Of a stretch of 64,000 nucleotides of DNA, positions 23,242 through 34,608 are shown piece by piece; the first letter of the stretch is position 1; each line of letters begins with the position of its first letter. The position numbers and the translations under genes were made by a program. Source of the DNA: Pyrus communis (lineage: Eukaryota; Streptophyta; Magnoliopsida; Rosales; Rosaceae). The notes under the pieces are model-generated. The model was not told the DNA's origin and did no database searches. It saw only the letters and a program-made list of their open reading frames with translations. The stretch spans positions 5,185,043 through 5,249,042 of the forward strand of contig NC_084817.1 in the NCBI RefSeq assembly GCF_963583255.1. The letters run 5' to 3'.

Positions 23242-25326
23242 CTAACAAAATCCTGGAATCAACCTAAAATTCTGTTTGTTGTACCATGCCGAGAAACTAG
23301 GTTCGTCGTTGTTGTCCAACAGCATGCAGTCAACATCAATCAAAAACTTGTCACCGGAGGCAACGTTCCCCAATTCTTGGTCTGAAGCTCCATTCTCCGG
23401 CTGATTGTCTTCTGCCTGAATTACTGTAGAGGTGACACCAGTCGATCCATCAAATTTGATACTTCCTTCGAACGGTATGGTTGCAGGCGTCGTAGAGTTG
23501 GTCCGTTTCAATACTTTATGGCACAAGATGGTGCCCTGGAAATCCATGAAAGTATACTTCAGAAACTGCATCCTCTCATTAGGTGTCATCTTTGAAAACC
23601 CAAATGAAGTGCTGGTCCATGTAGCCAGTGTGCTAGAAGCAGATGGCAAAATCAGTCTCCCAACTCCCAAGTTGACGAGCTGGTTTTCGAGCTCATCCAT
23701 CATAACACGACACATTCCTTGCCTACGATAATGGAACCTAGTTGCCACCAGAGGTACTTCCGCCAATTCACTGTATATCCTCACGCTACCGACGGTAGTC
23801 ACTTCCTCATCTCTCTCCAAAAGCACTGTGTAAAACCTTCTGAAGTTCAGGCGGCTAAGGTCCGATTCTCTGTTGAAAATAATGTCCTCGACAATGTCTC
23901 TTTTCGTGTAAGGATCCTTAGAAGGCTCGAAACACTCGTGCATCACACTCAGGGCCAAATTGAGCTTGCTGTAGTTCTCTGTCAAGTCTTCCATATCAGA
24001 ATCAGCCGGAGTAGATGGCCTCAATATTGTCCAGGTCAGATTGTCGGGACCCACCAGAATTCGTTTCCCCACAATCTTGTTGATTCCCTTATATATGCCT
24101 TCACATTTTCTGCTGCATAACCAGTTTCCTTTGGAATCCATTTCCAATTCCGCAACCCCTTCATTCCTCAGGCACCCAAAGTGGTATTTTTTATCACATT
24201 GGCTACATATCACAAAACCATTATTTCTATCCTCCTTAGGGTTTCCTTTACCACACTTTACACAGCAACACGATGGGCAGAACCAATCGCCTTCCAACAA
24301 GTCCTTCAAACCGAGACAACTAGTGTGGAATGCAGCAGGACACCGATCACACAGAATCAGATCGCCTCCAAAGTGACACACGATGCATATATCATCATTC
24401 TGCTCATGATGATGATGATGATCTTGATGCACATTGTCAGCCCTTGCGTCGTCATTTGACCGTGTGACAGTGTTGGTGCTTCCTTTCCGACTCTTCATCA
24501 TCTGCCTCTGACAATCGTTGAGAGTCCTGCCATCTTCCAAAATAATGTGGGCGCTTGGTCTATGGTTTGTGCTACCAGCATGTGTTTCAAACCCAGTGAG
24601 GGTAAACACCTTAGAACAACAGTCACACTTGATTCCCTCGCGGGTTATCTGACCGGTTGCCAATGGACTGTCAGTGCCTCTTCTAGGGCGGTAGTGTACC
24701 TTAGCATTCGGCGACACAGCATTACTGTCTATCAACCAAGACAGGACTGTCCTAGGGTTTCGAGTACCAGGATCCGTCATCTCAATCTCTCTCGCTGTTT
24801 TGGTAGACCGTAAAAGGTGTGTGACCTGCTGCTTAGTAGCTTTATTCTGTTTCCTTAGTCTCTTCATATCCGCAAGAACCTTCCCTCGCTTCTGTTTCGG
24901 ACTCCAATCATCATCGACCTTCGATGTTTTACCAATCTTTCTCTTCTTAACCGTTTTTCTTGATGTCGATTGCTGCGTAACATCTACTACGATATCAGGA
25001 GCAGCAGAGCACTCCACGGACACCCCGGAATTTGAAGTAGTGCTTTCGGAAAACACTCCTCCTGGAGAATTTACACAGGCTTGGCAAGCAAGGCGTAGCG
25101 AGTAGTAGACTTTTCCGATGGGAGACTCGTACCGCAACTCGGTCTTCTGCTGCTTGTTAGCATACCAGAACTTCCATCCCAAGGAGGAGAGGTGCCTTTT
25201 CGCCTTCTCAGTGACGTCGGACTTCCCGCGTCCGCGCTTGGTGTTGCCATTCGCCCAGTATTGAACTGCCGAGGGGCAGAATTCTGATTCCACTGTAAGT
25301 ACCAGCTTTTGCTTCATCGCCTTCAT
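23242..25326 (-). CDS. PHD-finger / GNAT acetyltransferase-like protein (IDM1-like)
   Basis: Single-exon gene of 694 residues; the first ATG (25324-25326) is chosen. Basic, low-complexity N-terminal half with a KKRK-type nuclear signal near 127-130. A domain at about 230-275 (CDCCSKVFTLTGFETHAG) is the Jas/TPL-binding-like block that precedes PHD fingers in this family. A His-run lies at 303-307. PHD finger 1 is at 313-354 (CIVC...CDRCPAAFHTSCL...CPSC) and PHD 2 at about 355-408. A GNAT domain spans about 490-600 with the acetyl-CoA loop RRQGMC (535-540). Known relatives such as Arabidopsis IDM1/ROS4 acetylate histone H3 and oppose DNA methylation, but are longer. Whether this shorter paralog is catalytic is not shown. 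The 5' flank has a (GA)n tract at about 25407-25425, common in plant leaders. Confidence 0.92.
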   Translation of the reverse strand: MKAMKQKLVLTVESEFCPSAVQYWANGNTKRGRGKSDVTEKAKRHLSSLGWKFWYANKQQKTELRYESPIGKVYYSLRLACQACVNSPGGVFSESTTSNSGVSVECSAAPDIVVDVTQQSTSRKTVKKRKIGKTSKVDDDWSPKQKRGKVLADMKRLRKQNKATKQQVTHLLRSTKTAREIEMTDPGTRNPRTVLSWLIDSNAVSPNAKVHYRPRRGTDSPLATGQITREGIKCDCCSKVFTLTGFETHAGSTNHRPSAHIILEDGRTLNDCQRQMMKSRKGSTNTVTRSNDDARADNVHQDHHHHHEQNDDICIVCHFGGDLILCDRCPAAFHTSCLGLKDLLEGDWFCPSCCCVKCGKGNPKEDRNNGFVICSQCDKKYHFGCLRNEGVAELEMDSKGNWLCSRKCEGIYKGINKIVGKRILVGPDNLTWTILRPSTPADSDMEDLTENYSKLNLALSVMHECFEPSKDPYTKRDIVEDIIFNRESDLSRLNFRRFYTVLLERDEEVTTVGSVRIYSELAEVPLVATRFHYRRQGMCRVMMDELENQLVNLGVGRLILPSASSTLATWTSTSFGFSKMTPNERMQFLKYTFMDFQGTILCHKVLKRTNSTTPATIPFEGSIKFDGSTGVTSTVIQAEDNQPENGASDQELGNVASGDKFLIDVDCMLLDNNDEPSFSAWYNKQNFRLIPGFC

Positions 25327-27209
25327 CAAAATCTTCAAACCCTAAAAACTCTAATGCAGAAAAATATAATCCAAGAACTCAAGAAATTGCGAAAGACAGA
25401 GAAGTTAGAGAGAGAGAGAGAGAGAGTTATATTAGGGTTCAATGTGATGGAGGAGCTGTGGGATATTTAACTTGGGCGCTACGGAATTCCTAGTTCCAAC
25501 AGGAAAGTTTTGATCTTTGCCCAGATCAACGGTCAGAATTCGTCTCCACTACTTTTTTCGAATTTTGGTGGCATGGAACGAAAAATCCCAATCTCTGTAA
25601 ATATTTGACGATGTAAGAAAATCAGTAGTTGGAGAACAACTGGGAGAGATTCATAGTGAAGTATTTGGGTCGGTTGAGGATTGTGATATGTATGGGCGGT
25701 CGGGTTTTCCTAATGGGCTGAGGATTTCTGGTTTTTTGAAATTTATCATATTTATTGGAACGTTCCGATTTAGTACTTATTTTTCAGACCAACCTCAATG
25801 GTTGGGATTAAATCTAAACTTTTAGTCCAAAAAATTTAAGTTCCAACTCAAAACAGTTTTTCTTCTTCCATGTTATTTGCTTAAAATTTTAGAGAAAATT
25901 ATTAAAGAATGATTTTAGGCGTTTTTTTTTTTTTTTTTTGACAACTTTTTTATGTAAATAAAATTTATGTAGATTATCCTACTTTATATTTATGAACATT
26001 TTAACATAAAAGTATTTAAATTTGGATAAACAATAAAAAATCGTTAAATCTATCTCATTCTTACGCATATACACCACATGAAATAACATGGAAAACCACA
26101 CGACCTACCCCATTCTTAAAATCAAATACACATGTGAGCAGCAAGATCAAAAAATAAAAAATAAAGAAGAAGAATTGTTTGGCAAAAGTGGTTTTTTTGT
26201 ATATGTTTGAACAAATACATAGCTATTTATAGACTGTTTGAGTGAATTTTTATTTAAATAATTTTTTAAATTGTTTTAGCTATTGGATTTAATTTTAAGT
26301 TGTCAGATTTTTTTTTACCGTTAGATTTGCTCATATTCGATCTTATGCATTGAATTTAATGTATTTATAAATTTTATTTTAAAAAAAAATTGAATCTAGA
26401 CCGTTGATTGAACTAGCAATCTAACCACGTGGGTTGGGTCGTACAATAAAAAAGATAGTTGTTAGTTTGTCCGCAAGTGGCCAACAAAGTCAACAACAGG
26501 GCTAAATTTGGCTTAAAATAAGTTCTACCCTAAATTCTTTTTTTAGCTCAACGATTAAAGAAGTTTTGGGTAAGTTAAAAACTTAAATTGTGAATTTTAA
26601 CCCAATCATAAGAAATTGGTCTAAAGGATTAGAAATATCCGTTCAAAATGTTTAGGCATCAACCCATGAATGAGTCGCTAAGAGCGGTTGATAAATCAAT
26701 CCAAAAAGCGTGGAGGGCTCAAATCAACGGTCAAAAACAATCTTGCTTGCACCAAACGCGATTGAATCCCTCAATCATATATAGTTAAGTTACTCCAAAT
26801 TGACTTTCACATGCCATCACAAACACCGCCCACCGAGTTTTCATAGAATTTGTCACTTCACCAATGCACGTTGCGTATAAAATTGGGAATTAATCCAAAA
26901 CAAGTAAGCATGTAGTTGAAATTGTAGTTCATAGTTAACAAATTTAGACTTTGCCAACCAGAAGTTAGTGGGAAATATGAAAAAAGGTTAATTTTGTGTT
27001 TTAAAAAATTGAGGGAGAGGAACACTAAATCAATAATAATTCATACTTTAGTGTCATGTCTTAGTCTTATATTTGATTACAAATCTATGGAAAGTTCTAT
27101 TTAGTAAATATATTTTAGTATCATGCTCGCTTCTCTTGAGGCGTATTTATTTATTTATTCTAAATTGGTATGCAAGATAGTGATGTTCCGTGCAGTCTTA
27201 ATAGACTTT
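25327..27209. other. Intergenic AT-rich DNA
   Basis: Holds the 5' leader and promoter of the minus-strand PHD-GNAT gene (25327 to about 25500). The remainder is AT-rich with a poly-T run near 25921-25939. No coding frame, RNA gene or clear transposon recognised. Confidence 0.5.
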
Positions 27210-27565
27210 TTAACTAAAATGGTCTTGGAAATTAGAATAACTCCTCATTTTGGTCTTTGAAATTTGAAATCAATAAAAGTAGCTCCTGAGTTTATCAACC
27301 ATCAATTATTTTGGTTATTCCGTAAAAAAATTTGTTAATTAAGGACCAAAATGAGAAAAAATGCCCACAACTTAATAAACACTGGGTCAAAATGATTTGA
27401 CAAAATTTGAGGGTATATTTGTCATTTTATCCTTATTAATGGAGATTTGTCACGGAATGACCAAAATAATTGATGGTGAACAAACTCAAAGACCATTACT
27501 ATTGCTTTTGAATTTCAGGGACAAAAATAAAGAGTTATGTCAATTTCAATGACCATTTTGATTAA
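27210..27565. mobile_element. MITE, family A copy 1
   Basis: 356-bp unit with inverted ends TTAACTAAAATGGTC (left) and TTAATCAAAATGGTC (right, read on minus). The inside resembles 37584-37946 and 38487-38852, for example ATATTTGTCATTTTATCC and GAATGACCAAAATAATT. Non-coding. Confidence 0.75.
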
Positions 27566-27902
27566 AAAAAAACTTAGTTAATAACATATCATGTATCGTT
27601 TACAACTTTATGTTCAAGTTTTCTATGCAGGCAGGTGAACATGCGTTCATGTCTAACATTCTTAGATCAAAATCTTGATGCCCACTTGATTTCCCATCCC
27701 AAAATTTGAACTTAAAAATGATTAACCACCTAACACTTGACTCTTTCTTGATTATTAAAATAAGCACTTGGATTAAGTGTGAATAATTAAGGTCATTAGC
27801 GTAAGTCAATGCTTTCTACATCACTTCGTATTTAATCTTCAACCCTCTCGCGGCAAAACCTACAAACACACTCTCTCTCTCCTCCCAAATGCTCTGTTTC
27901 AA

Positions 27903-29066
27903 ATGAAAGACCACTCTCAGCCAAACCACAACTGTCAAACCACCGCCATCTCCTCCTCTCCTTCCACCCCACCGGATATGGATGCCGGAATATGGAGCAA
28001 GCTGCCGGAGGAGCTCCTCGAGCTCGTCCTCTCTTTCCTCCCTCTCAAAAACTTACTGAATCTTCGATCAACTTGCAAGCGCTTCAAGTCTCTGTTATTC
28101 TCTCCCTCCTTCGTCTTCAAGCACTCCTCCTCCCCCTTCCCCTCCTTCCTCCTCCTCTCCCACCCTCAGTGCTTCCACCACTTCCCTCTCTACGACACCA
28201 CCGCCGCCACCTGGCGCAAGTTACCTTTCTCTCTCTCTCCTCTGCTACCCTGCGCAACAGGCACAGCACAAGCCTCCCTCCTGTCTTCGTCCAATGGGTT
28301 GCTCTGTTTCTTTCTCCCCAATTCGTTTCTCGTCTTGAACCTTATGACCAAGTCCTCCAGAGTGATCGAATTCCCATATTACCCTTTTGGATTCGAGATT
28401 TTCTCTTTGATTTCCACCTCTGCTGGGTACAATCTGTTCATGATCTCTTCCGGGTCGTCTTCCAAAAGCACTTTGCTCTACGATTCGAAGGCCCAATCTT
28501 GGCAAAAATTCAACTTTTCCGAGACGGTTTTAAGCAACAATTGTCAGGAGAAGGGAGTTTACTTCAAAGGGTGTTTGTATTTCGTGACGCCGGAGCCGTT
28601 TTCGATTGTCTGCTTTGAATTAGAGAGCGGGAAGTGGGAAAGACCGATTCCGGAGCTGCCGGCGGAGCTCATGTTTGCTCGGCTAGTCAGCAGCGGAGAC
28701 GGCGGAGGAGGAGAGGGGAAGAAGCTGTGTCTGATTGGTGGGGTCGGCAGAAATGGGATTGCCAGGAGCTTGAAAGTGTGGGAATGGGAATGCAGCGGCG
28801 GAATGAAGTGGGTGGAGGTGGAGAGATTGCCGGAAAGGATGTGCAAGAAGTTGATGTCGGTTTGTTTCCACAACTACGAGCACCTGTACTGCTTTTGGCA
28901 TCAGGGTTTGATCTGCGTCTGCTGCTACAATTGGCCGGAGGTTTTGTACTTCAAGGTTTCGAGGAGGACGTGGCATTGGGTCCCCAAATGCCCTTCTCTG
29001 CCGGATAAATCCAACTGCGGGTTCCGGTGGTTTTCCTTTGTGCCGAACTTGTATGCATCGGCTTGA
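27903..29066 (+). CDS. F-box protein (F-box/kelch-type)
   Basis: Intronless gene of 387 residues. The F-box is at about residues 30-70 (IWSKLPEELLELVLSFLPLK...), the SKP1-binding module of SCF ubiquitin ligases. The C-terminal half has spaced Trp/Gly blocks (ATWRKLPFS, GKWERPIPELP, RRTWHWVPKCP) typical of the F-box-associated or kelch-like substrate domain. Overall it resembles the plant F-box/kelch protein At5g43190. The start ATG at 27903 follows a CT-rich leader; a second Met at residue 26 is a possible alternative start. Substrate unknown. High GC and a clean frame support a working gene. Confidence 0.9.
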   Translation: MKDHSQPNHNCQTTAISSSPSTPPDMDAGIWSKLPEELLELVLSFLPLKNLLNLRSTCKRFKSLLFSPSFVFKHSSSPFPSFLLLSHPQCFHHFPLYDTTAATWRKLPFSLSPLLPCATGTAQASLLSSSNGLLCFFLPNSFLVLNLMTKSSRVIEFPYYPFGFEIFSLISTSAGYNLFMISSGSSSKSTLLYDSKAQSWQKFNFSETVLSNNCQEKGVYFKGCLYFVTPEPFSIVCFELESGKWERPIPELPAELMFARLVSSGDGGGGEGKKLCLIGGVGRNGIARSLKVWEWECSGGMKWVEVERLPERMCKKLMSVCFHNYEHLYCFWHQGLICVCCYNWPEVLYFKVSRRTWHWVPKCPSLPDKSNCGFRWFSFVPNLYASA

Positions 29067-32000
29067 GGAGAAAGAATTGCATGAAACGATAAGCAACGAT
29101 GGCGTTGTGTTATTAACTTGTTAGTCCGAGAGGTGACGGTGGTAGTGTCTAAAGGGGTGCACGTCTTTTCTCAATTTCTGCTTCTGCTTCTGATAAGTAC
29201 TTATTTGTTCCCTTGATCCGATTCTGCTTGTGTACATATTCATTAAGGGAGATCTGTTTAGACATTAGATTTTTATTTTTATTTTGTTTTTTATTGCTGT
29301 GGGACTTCACATTTTAGAATATTGTTACGAGTGATGCTACACTTCTTACATAATTGTACCATCATTTATACTATATGTCTAATTGAGGTAGGGCCACATA
29401 TGTGGGTTTCATCTCTAGTTGAGAGATGGTACAAACGATGATACAAATATGTGGTAAAGTATCATTTATTTTCCTATTCAATAGTACAAGAGATGCTAAT
29501 TTGATCCGTTAATTTCTTACAAAAAATGATTTCTACACACTTATTTTAACTTCATATGTTTCTCTAAATCAATCAGATTCAATTGTCAAGATTAAATAGA
29601 AATGTATAAAAATAAAATAAAATAAATAAATAAACTAAAAGAACTACGTGGTAATCACTTTTATTTCTTATTTGATGCTAGTAAATATCGTCTGAATGAA
29701 CTTAACATGAAACAAAGGAAACGCTGACACAAGCATTGACCCTTTCTTTGCTTGCTATTGATCATTAAAATAATTTAATTTCATACCAAACACAATACTA
29801 ATTAGCGTGTCACTATTAACATAATTATGGATACGAAAATTTCTTTTAACATGATTGGAAGAAAATTATTTTATTTTCAGAAGTAAATTATAAAAAAGGG
29901 CATTGAAATTTGGACCAAAAGAAAGCAAAAGAGTGGTTGGTTTATTAATATATTTTCTGTTGCTTTCCAAACGACATTACAAAATTTCTTTCTTTATTTT
30001 TTTTTTTTGACATAATATTTAATAATATAGATATGAAAATTATGTTAAAAATATGAAGTAACAAGAAGTCTATAAAAATCCTCATTTAGAGTTCCTTAGC
30101 ATTTCTCTAAAAAAAATAGGATGGAAAAAAATTGTAAACAGTGTCTCTCTTAATTTCTAAAAGTAGATGACTTTTCAAAAAGTCAGAAATTGGTTGATGT
30201 TGAGAGAAATTGAAGAAAAGGGCAGAGAACGCATGTCACACTCGTCAACTACTCTAGAAACTAGAACTAAGTTGAACAGGTCACAGAAATACGAGTTTAT
30301 TGTACTTTTATGCGCATACGAAAGTAAATTCTAACAAAAATAACAAATATCAACGTCAGAAGAAAAATGAAGTAGGCAAACCACACTTGATTGTGTATCA
30401 GCTTTGACATCGAGGGTGGCATTGTTGTATCAGTACTGTGCTGCTACATACCCATAGGAGAGACCTCATTTCTTAGCCAAACCCGACTTAAGGGCCTGAA
30501 ACTGTAGAGATAAATTCATCACATCTAACCGCTTTAAGCTTTGAAGATTGTCCATCCCCTAAATTCGTCATGGGCCTTGCAGGCATGTTGGGAATTTACT
30601 CGAACATGATGAAACTGGTGGGTGCGAGCGTGCCACTACTAGATGCCGCTGGTAGACGGGATTTCAATGATTGAGATTGCGTCTAAGTGCGACTTCTAAC
30701 CAAGAGATTGTGTCATTGAGTGGAAGTGGCTCAATCAAGGTTCTTTTTTTGCCTTAAAAATAAGGACGTCACTTATGTGGAGAAATGTAACAATATGTAA
30801 ATGGCAGGTTTGCTGGAAGTGTAAATCACAGAGGAAAGTAAATGACTGGTATGGTAGATTGCTTGTAAATTGAATTACTTGAAATGAGTTGTAAAAAACT
30901 ACAAAGGAGATCGATACTACTAGTGAGCAGCAGAGCTAATAAACAAGGAAAGTAAATGGAGCTTGGTTAAAGGTAAATGTCTACAAGGAGATTGAGAAGC
31001 TGATTTGAGTAGAGTTGATTGATTTTTTGTTTGAGCGTCCATAATTCTTATGCCTTTGCTTCTTTATATAGAGATCTAAGAAAGCCCATTGCTGAGAACA
31101 TTGAACTTGCCCGAATGAACTCCACTGCCAACTTGCATGTGAAATAATATTAAAATAGGCAAGCTTGCATTTCCATCACATGTCTATCTCCCACTTGCAA
31201 TAAAATAATTAAAAGAAGCAAGTTGGCTTCTTTCACCACATACCCTTTGCCTGAAAGCCTACATGGTGCCTTCCCATCCACTTGCAATGAAAAAGCATGC
31301 ATTTGTTTTGATTAAACAAAGCTCTTGACACACCTCCACCACCCAAACAAATGGGAAAAGCATTATTTTAATGTCAAACTATCCCACTTGATGCAGCCAA
31401 ATATCTTCCAAGTTAGCCCTCTTGTACAATAATCCTCCAAATTCCATATTTATCCAAATGGCCTGAATAAATAAAATGGTGCACATTTTAGGTGCAAACA
31501 AAGATGATGCGAGTTATCCACTTCAATCAAATCCCATTGCCAAATGAGCCCAACATACCAACAAGGTCGCTTGATTTGAGTTAAAGCTTATAATTTCCAA
31601 GAACCAGCATGGACGAAACCAATGAAGGCTCACTAGGGCCAGATGCCCCCACTCAAGTAATTCGTTTGTTTAGTTACAAACTACAATTATATAATATACA
31701 CAGATTATCTTTAAAGAAAATATATGTATCCAATATCCAACATACATTCATTCTACTTATATTTCATATCAAATATTATATGAGCAATAGTGCTCTTGTT
31801 TTGTCATTCAAACCGAAAAAACCCTCTTCCACCTATCATGTACTTATATTTTTCTCATCACTTTGCCACTTTCCACTATTATATTGAAATTTTTGTAACA
31901 TTGGAATTGTAATACTTCATCATTTGAAACCATCATTACTATCATATTGCATATAACCATATTATAATAAGGTTTTCTTAGTTGTTTTCGATTGCCCCCA

Positions 32001-32335
32001 CTAGAAAAAAATTTATTGCTCCGTCCTTGAGAACTAGTCCACAAAATTGACAAGAAACGTTTCAAGAAGTCGTTTATAATCGAGTTGAAGACAATAGATT
32101 CGGAAAAGGCAAAAGGAATCCAATATGCAACTGTGATGATTATTGATTCAATTGCTTCTAATCCAATGCAGCAACTCAAGAACTACCTAAAAAACCCCAC
32201 CAGCAAACAACTGATAATTCAAATCGTAAAGCACATCATAATACATAGCAATCCAAAAATTCAAAAAAGAAATTTTCCAACAAAATTAAAAAAAAAAAAA
32301 AAAAAAAAAGTGTTGAAAATATGATTTGGGCTTAC
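29067..32335. other. Intergenic, AT-rich, with one MITE
   Basis: Contains the F-box 3' UTR and one MITE (29331-29473). The rest is AT-rich with a poly-A run near 32287-32309. A stretch at 30400-30700 has more balanced composition but no supported gene. Confidence 0.45.
29331..29473. mobile_element. Short inverted-repeat MITE
   Basis: The left end GTGATGCTACACTTCTTACA and the right end, read on minus as AAATGATACTTTACCACATA, form imperfect inverted repeats. The next inner blocks ATTGTACCATCATTT and AAACGATGATACAAAT also pair. About 143 bp, non-coding. Confidence 0.55.
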
Positions 32336-32569
32336 AATTCCAGTTTCAATGTAGGTGGTGATGTTGATCTTCTGGTCAGTTCTGTAGTGCTTGTTCAGCA
32401 AGTCTGCAAATTTAAACAATACATTAAAAATCCATAACAGAAAATTCAAAATGTAAAACCCTTCGCTGGGGTTTTGTGGCTTTCTTGCCAGTAGAGAGTC
32501 AGAGAGAGAGAGAGAGACCTGTGGATTTCTTGCCAATGGCGGAATGAGAGCAGGGCATTTGGTCAACAT
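32336..32569 (-). pseudogene. VDAC (mitochondrial porin) 5' exon fragments
   Basis: Two exon-like blocks on the minus strand. Block 2 (32403-32336) has an AG acceptor and GT donor and encodes DLLNKHYRTDQKINITTYIETGI, shown here in part; it aligns with the N-terminal segment of plant porins (DLLYKDYQSD...ITTYSPTG type). Block 1 (32569-32519) contains ATTGGCAAGAAATCC, matching the IGKKA codons of porin exon 1, but in a shifted frame relative to its ATG. No later porin exons were found downstream. A broken 5' fragment is likely. Confidence 0.55.
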
Positions 32570-32685
32570 ATTGCGGGTAGAGAGGATAGAGAAACTTTTA
32601 GAAGCTTGTTCTAGAGAGAGAGAGAGAGAGAGAATGCCTGGAGTTCATGTAAAACCCTAGAGTTGCAGAACCCTAAAAAAGAGAG

Positions 32686-32690
32686 AAAAA
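32686..32690 (-). terminator. Pol III T-run terminator of tRNA-Thr
   Basis: Five consecutive T on the minus strand, 14 bases beyond the tRNA 3' end: the usual Pol III stop signal. Confidence 0.7.
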
Positions 32691-32704
32691 CGATTGAAGA
32701 AATT

Positions 32705-32777
32705 GCTCTCGTTGAGAGTCGAACTCAAGACCTCCCGCTTACTAAACGGGTGCTCTAACCAACTGAGCTACGAGAGC
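32705..32777 (-). tRNA. tRNA-Thr (anticodon AGU)
   Basis: 73-nt cloverleaf: acceptor stem GCTCTCG/CGAGAGC perfectly paired; D-arm GCTC...GAGC; anticodon stem CCCGT/GCGGG with loop TTAGTAA (anticodon AGT); variable loop AGGTC; T-arm TTGAG/CTCAA with loop TTCGACT. No intron; CCA not encoded, as normal in eukaryotes. The upstream side has a CAACA element next to the 5' end and a TATA-like AT run (about 32800-32820), features of plant tRNA promoters. Intact and probably expressed. Confidence 0.96.
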
Positions 32778-32823
32778 TTTGTTGCTTAAGGTTCCGTTTA
32801 GTATATATATATATATATTATAT

Positions 32824-32863
<40 letters not shown>

Positions 32864-32891
32864 GGTAGTGAAAGAAAAACTAACCGAAACA

Positions 32892-32935
32892 AACTGTTCT
32901 CGTTCAGAGCCGAAAGTCCCGCTTACTAAACAGTA
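32892..32935 (-). pseudogene. tRNA-Thr gene fragment
   Basis: Partial copy of the tRNA-Thr above. CTCGTTCAGAGCCGAA and the anticodon-arm stretch CCCGCTTACTAAAC match it, with an internal deletion and no 5' half. A weaker third echo lies near 32943-32965. Separated from the intact gene by a long poly-T run (about 32826-32862). Confidence 0.75.
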
Positions 32936-33599
32936 AACACAATCTGCTTCCATTGAGAGTTAAAACACAAAATTAGGAAGAATTCTAATTAACTGCAAAG
33001 TCTGCAATTAGCTAAGGTAAAATTTTTGCAAAAGAGCTCGTAATTTTTCCTTTCTAGACACTAATGAAAATCTATCAAATAGACTTTGATATCTTTTGAT
33101 GGCTTAGCAAACTATATCTAACGTGCGGCACTCGTTATCAGTTGATTGCGATAGTGGATCCACATATGGACCAATGTATTCAAATGCTCCAGTTTCTTAT
33201 AATTGTTTCAAATGCCCCAATTTCTTATAATTGTTTCTCATTCATGGTTTATTTTATATTCTTCTTGAACACGATTGTCACGAGAGCAAAATGCTTGAAA
33301 AATGCCTCACAAAAGTCGGAGTAGAGTAAGAAGTCATGAACAACAAGCCAAACTAGTGTACAAAGTTTCATTAACTCGGATTGGAAAAATTTATGAATCT
33401 ACCATTGCATTGAGCATGAAGTATTTATGAAATAATCTTTAAAATAAGAAAACATGTGTTGCAATATTATTGGTTCATGTTATGCGCGCGAGTTTATCAA
33501 TTTTGCGGGATGCCTTGTGGATTAGGAGCATTCCCAGCAATATGTTAGAATGCTAGGATGCAGTTCCCCCTTGGTGATCTCCCCTCAGTCTCAATCAAT

Positions 33600-34216
33600 A
33601 AATGATCCTGATCTCCTTCTACTTGTCCATTCCACGAACTTTCGTTGAAAAATTCATAATACAAAACCACCCGATCGATCCCTCAGCTCATATTTTCCAG
33701 AAACACACACAGGCAGCAGCTTAGAGCACCCCAAGTTCACCATTGGATTGTCAATCCCTCCGGGAGCTGATGGCCACTTAAACAAAGTCCCAACCTTTAT
33801 AAACCAGAGTCTTATCAAAGTCTTCACCTCTAGGTTCTAACGCGCCTAATTGGTTTGGAACCCCAAAAATACTGGTGGGACAGAAATGCCAAACAAGCTC
33901 TCAACTCGTAGGCTCTGTGTAATATTTCCACCTGCACTACCACCACCTATGTACAATCTCACCTCCATAGTTGACTAACCATGGCTCTCTTTTGCCATCT
34001 GATTCTTTGTTGCTTGTGTGAGAAGCAACCCATTGAAGGGCCGCCCAGCCATGCATGTTCATAAGCACAAGGAATTGGGTTCTCTGGGGCAAGTCTGTAC
34101 TCAACATAGATAGCTACAACTTTGGCTTTTGAGACCAATCGGTTGAGAGATAAAGGTGGAAAAGAAACGAGAAGGCAGGCAGATTCATGGCAAAATGCAC
34201 ATGAAAATGGAAACAT
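33600..34216 (-). pseudogene. Plant carboxylesterase (CXE) pseudogene fragment
   Basis: Alpha/beta-hydrolase of the plant CXE group (HSR203J/GID1 relatives). Reading on minus from 34216: VEYRLAPENPIPCAYE at about 34100-34050, then in other frames IGGGSAGGN (nucleophile elbow, near 33942) and PSAPGGIDNP (near 33755), then WNGQVE near 33630. Pieces lie in the right order but in several frames and with internal stops. The N-terminal HGG part is degraded (FSCAFC in its place). Not a working enzyme. Confidence 0.8.
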
Positions 34217-34287
34217 CCGACAACGGAACTTTGTTCAAGGAGGCAATTAAATGATATAGGGACTAGTACAAACAATCATCTTTACGA

Positions 34288-34434
34288 TTAGCTTTTCCGA
34301 CGGAGGATCTCCGGCTTGACCAGCTTGATTGGGCAGCCGTTGCTCTTGATCAGACCGCGTCCGCGCTTGCAGTAGCTCACTGCCACCGCAGTCTTTTTAC
34401 GCCAAAGGACCCATTCGATAGCTGGGGCCGCCAT
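34288..34434 (-). pseudogene. Ribosomal protein S16 5' fragment
   Basis: From ATG 34434 the minus strand encodes [20 protein letters not shown] and [14 protein letters not shown], the N-terminus of cytosolic small-subunit protein S16 (uS9). The match ends at ILR and the frame stops four codons later, so two thirds of the protein is missing. The 5' leader seems retained while the 3' end is lost, which points to a DNA-level copy and not a reverse-transcribed one. Confidence 0.85.
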
Positions 34435-34608
34435 GGTATGGTTGTTGCTCTCTAGGCAGGTTTGGGTTTCCTTCGCCTTTAGGCTTTTGGTGGCTCTGTG
34501 TGCGCGTGCGACTACGAGCTCGGAGACGCGAGATACGAGAGGGGAGTTAGGTTTGTGTTCGATTGGACGGAGCCATTTGTTTTGGTCCGGCCCATCAAAG
34601 AGGCCCAC

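Noticed and set aside
28683..29096. Long minus frame antisense to the F-box gene
   Set aside because: GC-rich shadow of the F-box coding strand; no domain.
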